From assembly GCF_030246905.1 (NCBI RefSeq), contig NZ_CP126741.1, positions 992,001 to 1,056,000 of the forward strand: 64,000 nucleotides of DNA, written 5' to 3'. Positions 36,080 to 49,019 of this stretch are shown here, in pieces; position 1 is the stretch's first letter; the number at the start of each line of letters is the position of its first letter. Below the pieces are notes generated by a model. That model made no database searches and was not told the origin of the DNA. It was given only the letters and a program-made list of their open reading frames with translations. A program made the translations under genes and the position numbers. The DNA is from Microbacterium sp. zg-Y818 (GTDB lineage Bacteria > Actinomycetota > Actinomycetes > Actinomycetales > Microbacteriaceae).

Positions 36080-36874
36080 TCACGCGCGGAGGAACGCGAC
36101 CCCGGCCTGACGGAAGTCGCGGGAACCCGGCGCGTTGACGTGGGTGCGCCCCGGGATCTCCACGAACGTGCCCTGCGGCGCCGATGACGCCAGCCGCCGC
36201 GACTCCTCCAGAATCGGATCCTCGCTCCCGGTGGCGAACAGCACCGGCTGCGTCGGCGGCGACGCCGGGTCGGGGTCGCTGTCGCCCAGCCGCATCCCCT
36301 CGGCGAGCGCGACGAGGGCCTGCAGGTCGTTGCTGGACACCCGCTCCGCCAGCGAGATGTACCGGCGAGTCACCTCATCCTCCACCGGCCGCCCGTCGTC
36401 CAGGTACGCCTTCACCTGGGCGATCTGCATGCGCGCAAGCGGTCGGCCGTCGGGGATGCCGCCGAGCACCGCGCGCTCGATCCGGTGCGGAACGTCCACC
36501 GCCGCCTGCCAGCCGACGCGACCACCGAGCGAGTACCCCACGTAGCGCACGGAGTCGAGCAGATACGTGTCCAGCACCGTCACGAGGTCGGTCACCAGGC
36601 CTGTCATCTCGTACGATCCCGGGGCGTGCGGCTTGTCGCTGGCCCCGTGCCCCCGCTGGTCCACCGCGAGCACCCGCAGCCCCGCCGCGAGCAGGTCCCG
36701 CACCCATCCGGTGGCCACCCAGTTGTCGCGGGTGCTCGATCCGAACCCGTGCACGCACAGCACGGTCGGCGCGGTCTCGTCGCCCCACGTGTACGTCGCG
36801 AGGCGGTCGCCCTCGGCCGTCATCACGAATTGCGGTGCGGGCAGGCGTGTCAGTCCGGCGGGTGCGGCATCCAT
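36080..36874 (-). CDS. Alpha/beta hydrolase
   Basis: A 264-residue hydrolase with VLCVHGFGSSTRDNWVATGW, the serine elbow VGYSLGGRVGWQAAV, an acid in TGSEDPILEESRRLA and the histidine in IPGRTHVNAPGSR. It resembles haloperoxidase/esterase-type hydrolases. ATG 36874 is preferred over 36919 because the domain begins soon after. Monocistronic, convergent with the M23 gene. Substrate unknown. Confidence 0.83.
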   Translation of the reverse strand: MDAAPAGLTRLPAPQFVMTAEGDRLATYTWGDETAPTVLCVHGFGSSTRDNWVATGWVRDLLAAGLRVLAVDQRGHGASDKPHAPGSYEMTGLVTDLVTVLDTYLLDSVRYVGYSLGGRVGWQAAVDVPHRIERAVLGGIPDGRPLARMQIAQVKAYLDDGRPVEDEVTRRYISLAERVSSNDLQALVALAEGMRLGDSDPDPASPPTQPVLFATGSEDPILEESRRLASSAPQGTFVEIPGRTHVNAPGSRDFRQAGVAFLRA

Positions 36875-36941
36875 ACCCCGATCCTTCCGCATCGCGCACG
36901 CCGCGGCATCTGTCCGCACCTCAGCCCATTACAGTGACCGG

Positions 36942-37358
36942 ATGCCGCGTCCCGTCCGCCGTCGCCTGCTCTCCGCCGGCCTGCTCGCGGCGACGATCAT
37001 CACGGGACTCGCCGTGCACCGCTGGGCGCCCGACACTGCCGCATCCGACATCGCGGGGGACGCGCTCTACGCGCTCGCCGCCTACCTCGGGCTCGCGATG
37101 CTGGTCCCCGAAGCGCGCCCACGGGTCCTCGGGCTGGTGGCAGCGGCGTGGTGCACCGCCGTGGAACTGCTCCAGCTGACCGGCCTCCCCGAGCGCCTCG
37201 GCACCACCTTCCCGCCCGCGATGCTGCTGCTCGGCACGGTCTTCGACGTCAGGGACCTGCTGGTCTACCTGCTCATGGTCGCGCTGGCGATGGCCGTCGA
37301 CGCCGCGCTCCTCGCGGCCGCGGGTCGGCGGCTGCCACGCCGCACCCGGTCAGGGTAG
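36942..37358 (+). CDS. DUF2809 membrane protein
   Basis: A 138-residue protein with four hydrophobic helices. RLLSAGLLAATIITGLAVHR, GDALYALAAYLGLAMLVPEA, AAWCTAVELLQLTGLPERL and the D-V-R-D-L-L-V-Y end match the DUF2809 layout. Function unknown. A TACAGT box lies six bases before ATG 36942 without a ribosome binding site, so transcription is probably leaderless. Confidence 0.8.
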   Translation: MPRPVRRRLLSAGLLAATIITGLAVHRWAPDTAASDIAGDALYALAAYLGLAMLVPEARPRVLGLVAAAWCTAVELLQLTGLPERLGTTFPPAMLLLGTVFDVRDLLVYLLMVALAMAVDAALLAAAGRRLPRRTRSG

Positions 37359-37412
37359 CCGCGCCGGGGCGCGCCGCAGCGTGGCATTCTGGACAGGTCA
37401 AAAGGAGCACTC

Positions 37413-38408
37413 ATGCAGCAGCGTCCTCTCGGTCGCACCGGTCGGTCCATCTCGGCGATCGGACTCGGAACCTGGCAGCTCGGCGCCGACTGGGGTGTCG
37501 TCGACGAATCCGACGCCCGGCAGGTGCTGGCGGCATCCGTCGACGGGGGAGTGACCCTCTTCGACACCGCCGACGTCTACGGCGACGGCCGCAGCGAGAC
37601 TCTCATCGGCGGGTTCCTCGCCGACCGGCCGGGTCACGGCATCACGGTCGCAACCAAGATGGGGCGCCGCATGGCGCAGGAGCCCGAGAACTACACGCCC
37701 GAGAACTTCCGCGCCTGGACCGACCGCTCCCGCGCGAACCTCCGGGTCGACACCCTGGACCTCGTGCAGCTGCACTGCCCGCCCACCGAGGTCATCGAGG
37801 CGGATGCCACCTACGACGCCCTGGATGACCTCGTCGCCGACGGCACCATCGCCGCGTACGGGGTGTCGGTGGAGACCTGCGCGCAGGCCCTTGCCGCCAT
37901 CGCACGCCCCAACGTCACCAACGTGCAGATCATCGTGAACCCCTTCCGGCTGAAGCCCCTCGACGAGGTGCTGCCGGCGGCGGCGGATGCCGGCGTCGCG
38001 ATCTTCGCCCGCGTGCCGCTGGCCTCGGGCCTGCTGAGCGGCAAGTACACGGCCGCGACCACCTTCGCCGAGAACGACCACCGCACGTACAACCGTCACG
38101 GCGAGGCGTTCGACCGCGGCGAGACGTTCTCGGGCGTGGACTACGACACCGGGCTCGCGGCCGTCGCCGATCTCACGGCGGCACTGCCCGAGGGCGTGTC
38201 GCTGCCGGCGGCATCGCTCGCCTGGGTGGCATCCCGCCCGGGTGTCACCAGCGTCATCCCCGGTGCGCGCAATGTGCGCCAGGCGTCCTCGAACGCGGCC
38301 GCCGCGGCCCTGCTCGAGCCGGGCGCCTTCGACATCGACGCGTTCGACGCCGCCGTGCACGCGGTGTACGACCGTCACCTGCGCGCCGACATCCACCCGC
38401 TCTGGTGA
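37413..38408 (+). CDS. Aldo/keto reductase
   Basis: A 331-residue TIM-barrel NADPH enzyme. The catalytic tetrad is visible: Asp and Tyr in FDTADVYGDGRSETLIG, Lys in VATKMGRRM, His in VQLHCPPTEV. The cofactor end reads VTSVIPGARNVRQASSNAAA. The first motif RPLGRTGRSISAIGLGTWQL is typical of the YgbC/Tas-like group. Single gene with AAAGGAG before the ATG. Substrate unknown. Confidence 0.9.
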   Translation: MQQRPLGRTGRSISAIGLGTWQLGADWGVVDESDARQVLAASVDGGVTLFDTADVYGDGRSETLIGGFLADRPGHGITVATKMGRRMAQEPENYTPENFRAWTDRSRANLRVDTLDLVQLHCPPTEVIEADATYDALDDLVADGTIAAYGVSVETCAQALAAIARPNVTNVQIIVNPFRLKPLDEVLPAAADAGVAIFARVPLASGLLSGKYTAATTFAENDHRTYNRHGEAFDRGETFSGVDYDTGLAAVADLTAALPEGVSLPAASLAWVASRPGVTSVIPGARNVRQASSNAAAAALLEPGAFDIDAFDAAVHAVYDRHLRADIHPLW

Positions 38409-38427
38409 CTCGGCGCCGCTGAGCTTG

Positions 38428-38465
38428 CGGCCAGCGGGCCCGCGGGCCCGCGGGCCCGCTGGCCG
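38428..38465. repeat. Perfect 38-bp GC palindrome
   Basis: Every base from 38428 to 38446 pairs with 38465 to 38447; the left half begins CGGCCAGCGGGCCCG. It follows the aldo/keto reductase by 20 bases. It has no loop and no U tract, so it may be a cruciform-type site or a rho-assisted terminator. Confidence 0.75.
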
Positions 38466-38532
38466 GCGCGCCTCCCAGCGCCCCTGTGGATCACGCCCGC
38501 GGAGCCCCGGCGCAAAGCCATACGCTGGCGCC

Positions 38533-39039
38533 GTGTCGGGACTCCGGGTGATGTGGGAAGCCACGCCGCTCGTGGTCGCGCCCCTCGCAGTCGCCTACGC
38601 GCTCTTCGCCGCCGCGACCGTCGCGCTCACCGTGGTCGACCTGAGGAGCCACCGGCTTCCGAACGCACTCGTCCTTCCGCTGTACCCGCTGATCCTCGTG
38701 CTGTTCGCGCTCGCCGCTCTGGCAGCCGGCGACGGGGTGCCGCTGGTCACGGCCCTCCTCGGCGGCGGGGTGCTGTTCCTCCTCTACGCCACCCTGCGGG
38801 CGATGGGTGGAGGCGTGGGAGGCGGCGACGTGAAGCTGGCCGGTGTGGTGGGTATGGTCCTCGGGCACGCGGGGTGGCCGGCGGTGCTCATCGGCACCGC
38901 CGCCGCATTCGTCCTGGGGGGAGCGGTCGCGCTCTTCCTGCTGGCCTCCGGGCGGGCCACGCGCACCACCCGCATCGCTTTCGGTCCTTACCTGCTCGGC
39001 GGGGCGTGGCTCGCCCTCGCGGCATCCATCGCCGCCTGA
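38533..39039 (+). CDS. A24-family prepilin peptidase (short, CpaA/TadV type)
   Basis: A 168-residue membrane aspartic peptidase with about six helices. Both catalytic aspartates are placed: VVDLRSHRLPN (first) and the GxGD motif GGGDVKLAGVVGM (second). The N-terminal methylase domain of PilD is absent, as in TadV/CpaA enzymes that process Flp pilins. GTG 38533 is chosen because a TACGCT box lies exactly six bases upstream, suggesting leaderless transcription. No pilus genes are in the window. Confidence 0.83.
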   Translation: MSGLRVMWEATPLVVAPLAVAYALFAAATVALTVVDLRSHRLPNALVLPLYPLILVLFALAALAAGDGVPLVTALLGGGVLFLLYATLRAMGGGVGGGDVKLAGVVGMVLGHAGWPAVLIGTAAAFVLGGAVALFLLASGRATRTTRIAFGPYLLGGAWLALAASIAA

Positions 39040-39150
39040 ACCGCAACCTTGCGCACGCGCCCCGCGCTCCGCCGGGACCCCGCGCTTCCATGCCGGCCCG
39101 GGCGGCGTCAAGTCCGGCGGGCCGTCGCGCCACGCGGCTAGGGTGACGGC

Positions 39151-40203
39151 ATGAGCGAACCGAACGCCGTGCAGAAGGTCATCGCCTGGGCGCTGTCGAA
39201 GAAGCCCGTGCGCGCCCTGCTGCTCTACGTCGAGCACCGCGGCCCGGTCCTGGCCGACAGCGTCACGTACCGCACGCTGTTCAGCGTCTTCGCGGGCGTG
39301 CTGCTCGGGTTCTCGATGGCCGGGCTCTGGTTGGCGGGTAACCCCGCCGCCTACGATGCGCTGATCTCCGCCGTGAACAACACGATCCCCGGCATCGTCG
39401 GGGAGGGGGGGATCATCGAGGATCCGCGATCGGTCTCGGTCAACACCGGCTTCACCGTCGCCGGCGTGATCTCCCTCATCGGTCTCATCGGCGCCGCCAT
39501 CGGCGCGGTCGGCACGCTCCGCGCCGCCATGCGGATGATCGCTGACCGGGTCACCGAAGACCTCATGATCGTGTGGGTGCTGCTGCGCAACCTCGCCCTG
39601 GCTATCGGCATCGGGCTGGGGCTCGCGGCGTCCGCTGCGATCACCTTCCTCGGCACTGCCGGACTCGCGATCGTCGCCGACTGGCTCGGCGTCTCCTCGT
39701 CGTCGACGCTGCTCGAGATCGGCGGGCGGGTGCTCACGATCGTCGTCGTCTTCGTTCTCGACACCGTCATCGTCGCCGTCTCGTTCCGGGTGCTGTCGGG
39801 GCTGCGCCCCTCGGCCCGGGCACTGTGGAGCGGCGCCCTGCTGGGCGGCTTCGGGCTGACCGTGCTGCAGGTGCTGTCCGGGCTGTTCGTCGGCGGCGCC
39901 TCGGCCAACCCCCTGCTGGCGACGTTCGCCTCGCTCATCGCGCTGCTGCTCTGGTTCAACCTGTCGGCCCAGGTGATGCTGATCGCGAGCGCCTATATCG
40001 TCACCGGCGTGGAGGAGGAGAGCGACCGCGTCCGCGCCCGATACGGGGCGAAGACCTTCACGCAGCGTCGCGTCCGCCGCGCCGAGAACGCCGTCATGGT
40101 CGCCTCCGGTGAGCTGACGGCCGCACGCGATGCCGAAGCCGAAGAGCGCAAGAAGGCGGCGGAGAAGGAAGCCGAAGACGCCCGCCAGAAGGCGGACGCA
40201 TGA
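39151..40203 (+). CDS. YihY/BrkB-family membrane protein
   Basis: A 350-residue protein with six helices and a long charged, coiled C-terminus (DAEAEERKKAAEKEAEDARQ). Hallmarks are DSVTYRTLFSVFAGVLLGFS, the GFxVxGVISL helix, and GLRPSARALWSGALLGGFGL with LLLWFNLSAQVMLIASAYIV. Function in bacteria is unsettled (formerly called ribonuclease BN in error). A TAGGGT box precedes ATG 39151 by six bases. Its stop overlaps the epimerase start (ATGA). Confidence 0.85.
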   Translation: MSEPNAVQKVIAWALSKKPVRALLLYVEHRGPVLADSVTYRTLFSVFAGVLLGFSMAGLWLAGNPAAYDALISAVNNTIPGIVGEGGIIEDPRSVSVNTGFTVAGVISLIGLIGAAIGAVGTLRAAMRMIADRVTEDLMIVWVLLRNLALAIGIGLGLAASAAITFLGTAGLAIVADWLGVSSSSTLLEIGGRVLTIVVVFVLDTVIVAVSFRVLSGLRPSARALWSGALLGGFGLTVLQVLSGLFVGGASANPLLATFASLIALLLWFNLSAQVMLIASAYIVTGVEEESDRVRARYGAKTFTQRRVRRAENAVMVASGELTAARDAEAEERKKAAEKEAEDARQKADA

Positions 40204-40886
40204 GCCTGACGCCCGCCTACACCGCCGCCCAGGTGCGGGCGGCTGAGGCGCCGTTGCTGGCGGCGGGGGAGCCTCTGATGGACCGCGCCGCGGCGGCCCT
40301 GGCGACGGTGCTCCGCCGCGAGCTGACTCCCGGCGGCAGGGTGCTCGTGCTCGCCGGCCGTGGTGACAACGGCGGCGACGCGCTGCTGGCCGCCGCGGCG
40401 CTTGCTGGGGAGGGCGTCGGCGTCGACGTGCTGCAGACGGCGGATGCCGCCCACGACCGGGGCCTCGGCACCGCCCTGGCCGCAGGCGCCCGCCCGGTCA
40501 CCCTGAAGCAGGCGGGTGCCGCCGACCCCGCCTACGACCTCGTCGTGGACGGCATCGTCGGCATCGGCGCCTCGGCGGACCCTTCGCTGCGTGGCGGCGC
40601 GCGCGAGGCCGTCACGCAGCTGCTGACCGCGGTGCGCTCGGGCCGCTCCCGCGTCGTGGCGGTCGACATCCCCAGCGGCGTGCAGCCCGACGACGGCACC
40701 GTCGGCGACGATGTGGTGCTGCCGGCGGCGGTCACCGTGACCTTCGGCGCGGTCAAGGCCGGGCTGATCCGGGGTGCCGGCGCCGACCTTGCCGGTCGCG
40801 TCGTGCTCGTCGACCTGGGCCTGGACCTGCCAGAGGAGCACGCCGTGGCGGCCGGCGACGTCGAGCGCTTCGCCGACATCGCCTGA
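40200..40886 (+). CDS. NAD(P)H-hydrate epimerase (YjeF N-terminal domain)
   Basis: A 228-residue Rossmann protein that repairs damaged NAD(P)HX by epimerising it for a dehydratase. YTAAQVRAAEAPLLAAGEPL and VLAGRGDNGGDALLAAAAL are the substrate-binding motifs; VVAVDIPSGVQPDDGTVGD carries the catalytic Asp. The dehydratase domain usually fused in YjeF is missing, so a separate partner is expected elsewhere. Coupled to the YihY gene by a four-base overlap. Confidence 0.88.
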   Translation: MSLTPAYTAAQVRAAEAPLLAAGEPLMDRAAAALATVLRRELTPGGRVLVLAGRGDNGGDALLAAAALAGEGVGVDVLQTADAAHDRGLGTALAAGARPVTLKQAGAADPAYDLVVDGIVGIGASADPSLRGGAREAVTQLLTAVRSGRSRVVAVDIPSGVQPDDGTVGDDVVLPAAVTVTFGAVKAGLIRGAGADLAGRVVLVDLGLDLPEEHAVAAGDVERFADIA

Positions 40887-40972
40887 ACGGTCGGGCCGCC
40901 GAGCGTCGCAACCACCGGCGGAAAGGGGGGAGTGGTTCACGCACCCCCGCCAGGGTGGGTAGCGTCGTAGTC

Positions 40973-43483
<2,511 letters not shown>

Positions 43484-43508
43484 GGGCGGGGCGCGGCGGG
43501 GCGGTGCC

Positions 43509-44240
43509 TCAGCGGGCGTAGCGCTCGACGAACGCGCGCAGGATGCCACCGGTGTGCGTCACCGGCAGCCGGCGCACCGCCTCGAGCGTCAGGTCCAGTT
43601 CGTCCGGGGCGAAGTATCCGTACTTCGCGTAGGCGCGGATGCGGGTGGAGATCCCCTCGACGTCGCACTCCGGATGGAACTGCGTGGCGTAGACGTTCCG
43701 GCCGACGCGGAACATCTGCACGGGGCAGGCCGGCGACGTCGCCAGCAGCGTCGCCGACGGCGGAAGGACGGCGATCGACTCCTTGTGGCCGACGAATGCC
43801 GCGAACTCGTCCGGCAGGCCGGCCAGCAGCGGGTCGGCGGCGCCTTCGGGCGTGCGCTGCACGGTGACGACGCTGATCGGCTCGCGATAGGTGCCGTCGA
43901 TCACCGCGCCCTGGTGCGAGCCCAGGGTGCCGATGCCGTAGCAGGCGCCGAGAAACGGGAAGTCCCGCGGCACCACCTGGTCGAGCAGACGCGCGAAATC
44001 GGCCTCGGCGCGCCGCTGCACGGCGGACTTCTTCTCCGGCGGGTCCGAGGCGTTGAACGGTCCGCCGCCGACGAAGACGCCCGAGTAGTCATCGAGGTCC
44101 ACCTCGCCCAGCGGCTCCGCTTCGAGCCGCTTGCGCACGAGATCCCGCTCGTCCAGCCCGGTGTAGCGCAGGAACAGCGCGTACTCCTCGTCGGCGGGCA
44201 CGTCTTCGGCGCGGGTCGCCAGCAGCAGGAAGGGCTTCAT
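43509..44240 (-). CDS. Class I glutamine amidotransferase
   Basis: A 243-residue enzyme. The nucleophile elbow is GACYGIGTLGS and the histidine-glutamate dyad QFHPECDVEGI, with VFVGGGPFNASDP for the oxyanion strand. It resembles GuaA-type amidotransferase domains that stand alone; many serve unknown acceptors. A TAGACT box lies eight bases before ATG 44240, so the leader is at most a few bases. Convergent with glgP, divergent from the oxidoreductase. Confidence 0.86.
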   Translation of the reverse strand: MKPFLLLATRAEDVPADEEYALFLRYTGLDERDLVRKRLEAEPLGEVDLDDYSGVFVGGGPFNASDPPEKKSAVQRRAEADFARLLDQVVPRDFPFLGACYGIGTLGSHQGAVIDGTYREPISVVTVQRTPEGAADPLLAGLPDEFAAFVGHKESIAVLPPSATLLATSPACPVQMFRVGRNVYATQFHPECDVEGISTRIRAYAKYGYFAPDELDLTLEAVRRLPVTHTGGILRAFVERYAR

Positions 44241-44373
44241 CGCGCCTGAGTCTATGCCGCCACAGACCCCTGCTTGGCCAGCCGTGCTCGGTGGATGCCG
44301 CGGCGCGCCCTATTGTGACTGGTGACGGCCGCAGACCCCGCGGCCGCGACAGCGACGTCGCAGGGAGAACCCC

Positions 44374-45294
44374 ATGTCCACCATCGCCTGGATCGGCCTC
44401 GGCCACATGGGTGCGCCCATGGCCGCCCACCTCGTGTCCGCCGGACACACCGTGCGGGGCGTCGACCCGTCGCCTGCCGCCCGCGAAGCGGCCGCCGCCC
44501 GCGGCATCCAGATCGCCGACGGCCTCGCCGACGCGCTCGAGGGCGCGGACGCCTGCTTCACCTCGCTCCCCGGGCCCGACCAGGTGCGCGCCGTGTACGG
44601 GGGAGAAGGCGGCGTGCTCGCGCACGCGGCACCCGCCACCTTGCTGCTGGACACGTCGACCGTCGACGTCGGCACGTCGCAGTGGTGCCACGACGAGGCC
44701 GCCGCGCGCGGACTCTCGTTCGTCGACAGCCCCATCTCGGGTGGCACGGCGGGCGCCGAGGCCGGCACGCTGTCGTTCCTCTTGGGTGGGCACCCTGATC
44801 ACGTCGAGCGGGCGCGCGCGATCGTCGACCCGATGGCCCGCACGGTCATCGCCTGCGGCGAAGCCACGAGCGGCATCGCCGCCAAGCTCGCGAACAACAT
44901 GATGCTGTTCATCAGCGTGCTGGCGATGTCGGAGGGGTCGCAGCTCGCCGAGCACCTGGGACTCGATCCGCACGTGTTCTGGCAGGTGGTGGATGCCTCG
45001 TCCGGCCAGTCGTGGGCGCAGCGCACCTGGTACCCGGTGCCGGGGGTCGTGCCGACGGCAGCCGCCAACCACGACTTCGATGCCACGTTCTCCGTCGATC
45101 TCGCCCGCAAGGACGCCGCGCTGGCGGTGAAGGCGGGAGAGGCCACGGGCGTGCATCTGCCGGCCGCGCGGCTCGCGCTGTCGCAGCTGGATCAGCTGGC
45201 CGAAGAGGGCCTGGGGGGCAAGGACTGCACGCTCATGGCCCGTTTCGCCTCACCCGACGGCACGCTGCGAGGCTGGGAAGGCGCGCGCCCGTAG
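44374..45294 (+). CDS. 3-hydroxyisobutyrate-dehydrogenase-like NAD(P) oxidoreductase
   Basis: A 306-residue protein. IAWIGLGHMGAPMAAHLVSA is the Rossmann start, FVDSPISGGTAGAEAGTLSF the substrate motif, and GIAAKLANNMMLF holds the catalytic lysine. Substrates of this family are beta-hydroxy acids such as 3-hydroxyisobutyrate or tartronate semialdehyde; context does not decide. GGGAGAAC precedes ATG 44374. Confidence 0.88.
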   Translation: MSTIAWIGLGHMGAPMAAHLVSAGHTVRGVDPSPAAREAAAARGIQIADGLADALEGADACFTSLPGPDQVRAVYGGEGGVLAHAAPATLLLDTSTVDVGTSQWCHDEAAARGLSFVDSPISGGTAGAEAGTLSFLLGGHPDHVERARAIVDPMARTVIACGEATSGIAAKLANNMMLFISVLAMSEGSQLAEHLGLDPHVFWQVVDASSGQSWAQRTWYPVPGVVPTAAANHDFDATFSVDLARKDAALAVKAGEATGVHLPAARLALSQLDQLAEEGLGGKDCTLMARFASPDGTLRGWEGARP

Positions 45295-45369
45295 CATCCG
45301 CGGTGCTGCCGGGCAACGACGCGGAAGCGCAAGGCGGGCGGGGCTATGGTCGAAGCAGGAGGTCAACTC

Positions 45370-45603
45370 ATGGCTATTGCACGTATGCACGGAGGTCCGC
45401 TCGACGGACAGGTTCTTCCCCTCGACGACCCGGACATGGACCGGCTGATCCTGCCCTACAGCGAGACGCAGGTCGTCTACGAGCGGGAAGGTGCTCCGGA
45501 GAACACCGGTGACGACGACGGGCCCACCGAGGCGGTCTTCCGCTTCGTCGAGTCGCAGGACGACATCGACCCCGACCCCGACGACCACCCCGACCTGCCG
45601 TAG
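45370..45603 (+). CDS. Small acidic hypothetical protein
   Basis: A 77-residue protein, very acidic at its end (DDIDPDPDDHPDLP). It begins AIARMHGGPLDGQVLPLDDP; an HGGPLDGQ start recurs in small actinobacterial and phage proteins of unknown function. AGGAGG lies seven bases before ATG 45370 and decides the start over the earlier in-frame codon at 45346. Four bases separate it from the CYTH gene. No function is claimed. Confidence 0.7.
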   Translation: MAIARMHGGPLDGQVLPLDDPDMDRLILPYSETQVVYEREGAPENTGDDDGPTEAVFRFVESQDDIDPDPDDHPDLP

Positions 45604-45607
45604 TCGC

Positions 45608-46273
45608 GTGGCAGGCAAGCCCGACCGCCCCACCGCCGACGACGAGCCGCAGCGCTCGCTCGAGGTGGAGCGCAAGTACGACGTCGACGACACCGTGGCC
45701 GTGCCCGATTGGACGGCACTGCCCGGCGTCGCCGCCGTCGGCGAGGCCGAGCGTCGGGACCTCGACGCCCGCTATCTCGACACCGCCGAGGGACATCTCG
45801 CCCGAGCGGGCGTCGCGGTGCGGCGCCGCTCGGGGGGACCCGATGCCGGCTGGCACATCAAGATCTCCACGCCCGAGGGAAAGCACGAGTGGGCGTGGCC
45901 CCTCGGCGAGGAACCCGCCGCCGACCTGCTCGAGCTGCCGGTGCCCTCGAGCGTGGTCGATGCTCTCTCGCAGTGGGCGGAGCCCCCGTTCACGGCGCTC
46001 GCGCGGATCCGCAACGCGCGCGTGGCGTATGCCCTGACGGATGCCGCGGGGGGACTCGTCGCGGAGTTCGTCGACGACCACGTGACCGCGCGCGACGAGC
46101 GCCACGGCACGGAATCATCCTGGCGGGAGTGGGAGCTGGAACTCGGCCCCGCGGCCCCCGCCGACCCGCAGCAGCGGGCGGCGCTCTTCGCCGCCGCCGA
46201 CGCCCTCGTGGCCGAGGCGGGCGGGCGCCCCGCGGCATCCGGTTCGAAACTCGCGCGGGCGCTCGGCTTCTGA
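45608..46273 (+). CDS. CYTH-domain protein
   Basis: A 221-residue protein whose EVERKYDV near residue 20 is the ExExK signature of CYTH enzymes, which bind triphosphates with divalent metals inside a beta tunnel. The alternating basic and acidic strands continue through RRDLDARYLDTA, WHIKISTP and ALARIRNARVAY. Activities in the family include inorganic triphosphatase and thiamine triphosphatase. GTG 45608 is used; it is the first start after the upstream stop. Confidence 0.86.
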   Translation: MAGKPDRPTADDEPQRSLEVERKYDVDDTVAVPDWTALPGVAAVGEAERRDLDARYLDTAEGHLARAGVAVRRRSGGPDAGWHIKISTPEGKHEWAWPLGEEPAADLLELPVPSSVVDALSQWAEPPFTALARIRNARVAYALTDAAGGLVAEFVDDHVTARDERHGTESSWREWELELGPAAPADPQQRAALFAAADALVAEAGGRPAASGSKLARALGF

Positions 46274-46282
46274 CCCGCGGCC

Positions 46283-46312
46283 GCTGAGCGAGCGCAGCGG
46301 GACGAAACGCGC
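46283..46312. repeat. Dispersed intergenic repeat, family 1 (copy 2)
   Basis: CTGAGCGAGCGCAGCGGGAC followed by GAAACGCGCC, matching 31598-31627 with few differences. It again lies between convergent genes (CYTH and lpd), just before a terminator. Confidence 0.65.
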
Positions 46313-46320
46313 CACCAACG

Positions 46321-46360
46321 CCTGACGCCGCCCCCGGCTTCGTCTTGGGGCGGCGTCAGG
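46321..46360. terminator. Bidirectional terminator between CYTH and lpd genes
   Basis: CCTGACGCCGCCCC (46321-46334) and GGGGCGGCGTCAGG (46347-46360) are perfect 14-base arms around a 12-nt loop. Serves both convergent genes; no strong U tract. Confidence 0.75.
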
Positions 46361-46380
46361 TGGTGCGGTGACGTCTGGCG

Positions 46381-47781
<1,401 letters not shown>

Positions 47782-47791
47782 GACCACCAGC

Positions 47792-48466
47792 CTAGTCCTC
47801 GTCGGCCGGGCGTTCCTGGGGGCCGCCCGCAGCCCCGTCGGTGCGCCGGCGTCGGGCGCGGGAGCCGAGCAGGTACGCCACGGCGGCGATGGCGGCCAGC
47901 AGCACGATTCCTCCGAGCGCCCAGGGCAGCACCGAGGCGGCATCGTCGTCAGCTGCGGGGGTGGGCGTTGCCGACTCCGTAGCCGGCGCGGTGATCTCGT
48001 CCGCGGTCGGCTCGGCGGTGGCGGGGGGTGCGGTGACTGCCTCCGGGGTAGGCGTCGGCGCGCCGGCTGCCGTGATCTCGAAGCGGAATTGACCGTCGAT
48101 GGGGTGGCCGTCACTGGAGGTCACCTTCCAGGTGACGGTGACCTCACCGGCCGCGTCGCCCTCGAGCGACTGGGTGACGACGGTGCCGTCGACGACCGGA
48201 TCGCCGTCGGTGAGGTCGGTGCCGGCGGCATCCGTCACCTCCACCAGCGTCGCGGTGGGCTCGTCGAGGACACCGGCCGAGAACGTGAGCGTCAATTCGG
48301 GCGGCAGCGCGGCGACCGTGCTCCCGTCGGCGGGATCCGACGCGATCAGCTCGTCGTGCGCGGCGGCGGGGGCCGCTGTCGCAAGCACACCGGCCAGGCT
48401 CAATCCCAGGGCGGCGGTGAGGGTGCCCAGAAGGGCTCGGCGGGGGGTGCGGGTGGGGGAGGGCAT
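47792..48466 (-). CDS. copC: CopC-domain protein with C-terminal membrane anchor
   Basis: A 224-residue exported protein. A signal peptide ([20 protein letters not shown] then APAAAH) releases a CopC domain that starts with the copper-ligand histidine in [16 protein letters not shown] and holds [13 protein letters not shown] later. A Thr/Ala/Pro-rich linker leads to one transmembrane helix ([20 protein letters not shown]) and a basic tail. Expected role: periplasm-equivalent copper binding or delivery. No CopD follows. Next to a copper-storage-like gene. Confidence 0.87.
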   Translation of the reverse strand: MPSPTRTPRRALLGTLTAALGLSLAGVLATAAPAAAHDELIASDPADGSTVAALPPELTLTFSAGVLDEPTATLVEVTDAAGTDLTDGDPVVDGTVVTQSLEGDAAGEVTVTWKVTSSDGHPIDGQFRFEITAAGAPTPTPEAVTAPPATAEPTADEITAPATESATPTPAADDDAASVLPWALGGIVLLAAIAAVAYLLGSRARRRRTDGAAGGPQERPADED

Positions 48467-48572
48467 CACCTCTCCGACCCTACCCGGGGGCTACCGCGCG
48501 TCGGCCGGCCGTCCTACCATGACCGGCAGGCGGGCCCCCTGCTCGTCGAGCACGGACGATAAGAGGTGGGCG

Positions 48573-48968
48573 ATGGACTCCAGGATGATGGATGCCGTGT
48601 CGAAGGACATGTCGGCGGTTCCCGGCATGGACACGATGGACATGGCGCTGATGCAGGCGTGTATGGACGCGTGTTCCGCGTGCGAGCAGGCGTGTGTGGT
48701 GTGTTCGACGCAGATGATGGACTGCGCACCGGCGTGCATGAACTGCGCCGACATGTGCAACACGATGATGCGCGCCATGCTGCGGATGCAGGGCATGACG
48801 CCCGCGTCGATGATGGCGGTGTTGGATGCCTGCATCGCGATGTGCGCCACGTGCGAGGACATGTGCCTGCCGCACGCCGAGATGAGCGAGGTGTGCCGCA
48901 TGTGCGCCCAGGCGTGCCGCGCATGCATCGACGCGTGCCAGGCGGTCAAGGACTCGATGACGGTCTGA
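48573..48968 (+). CDS. Four-helix-bundle copper storage protein (Csp-like)
   Basis: A 131-residue protein with 18 cysteines arranged as C-x-x-C, C-x-x-x-C repeats along helices, for example ACMDACSACEQACVVC, and DACIAMCATCEDMC. This is the Csp family, in which a tetramer of four-helix bundles stores many Cu(I) ions on cysteines. It lacks a signal peptide, so it is the cytosolic (Csp3-like) form. AGAGGTGGGCG precedes ATG 48573. It faces copC across the intergenic region and probably buffers copper in the cytosol. Confidence 0.88.
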   Translation: MDSRMMDAVSKDMSAVPGMDTMDMALMQACMDACSACEQACVVCSTQMMDCAPACMNCADMCNTMMRAMLRMQGMTPASMMAVLDACIAMCATCEDMCLPHAEMSEVCRMCAQACRACIDACQAVKDSMTV

Positions 48969-49019
48969 GTCGGCGCCTTCCGGATCCGTCGGCTTCGTTC
49001 GTCCCGGGGACGGACGCTC

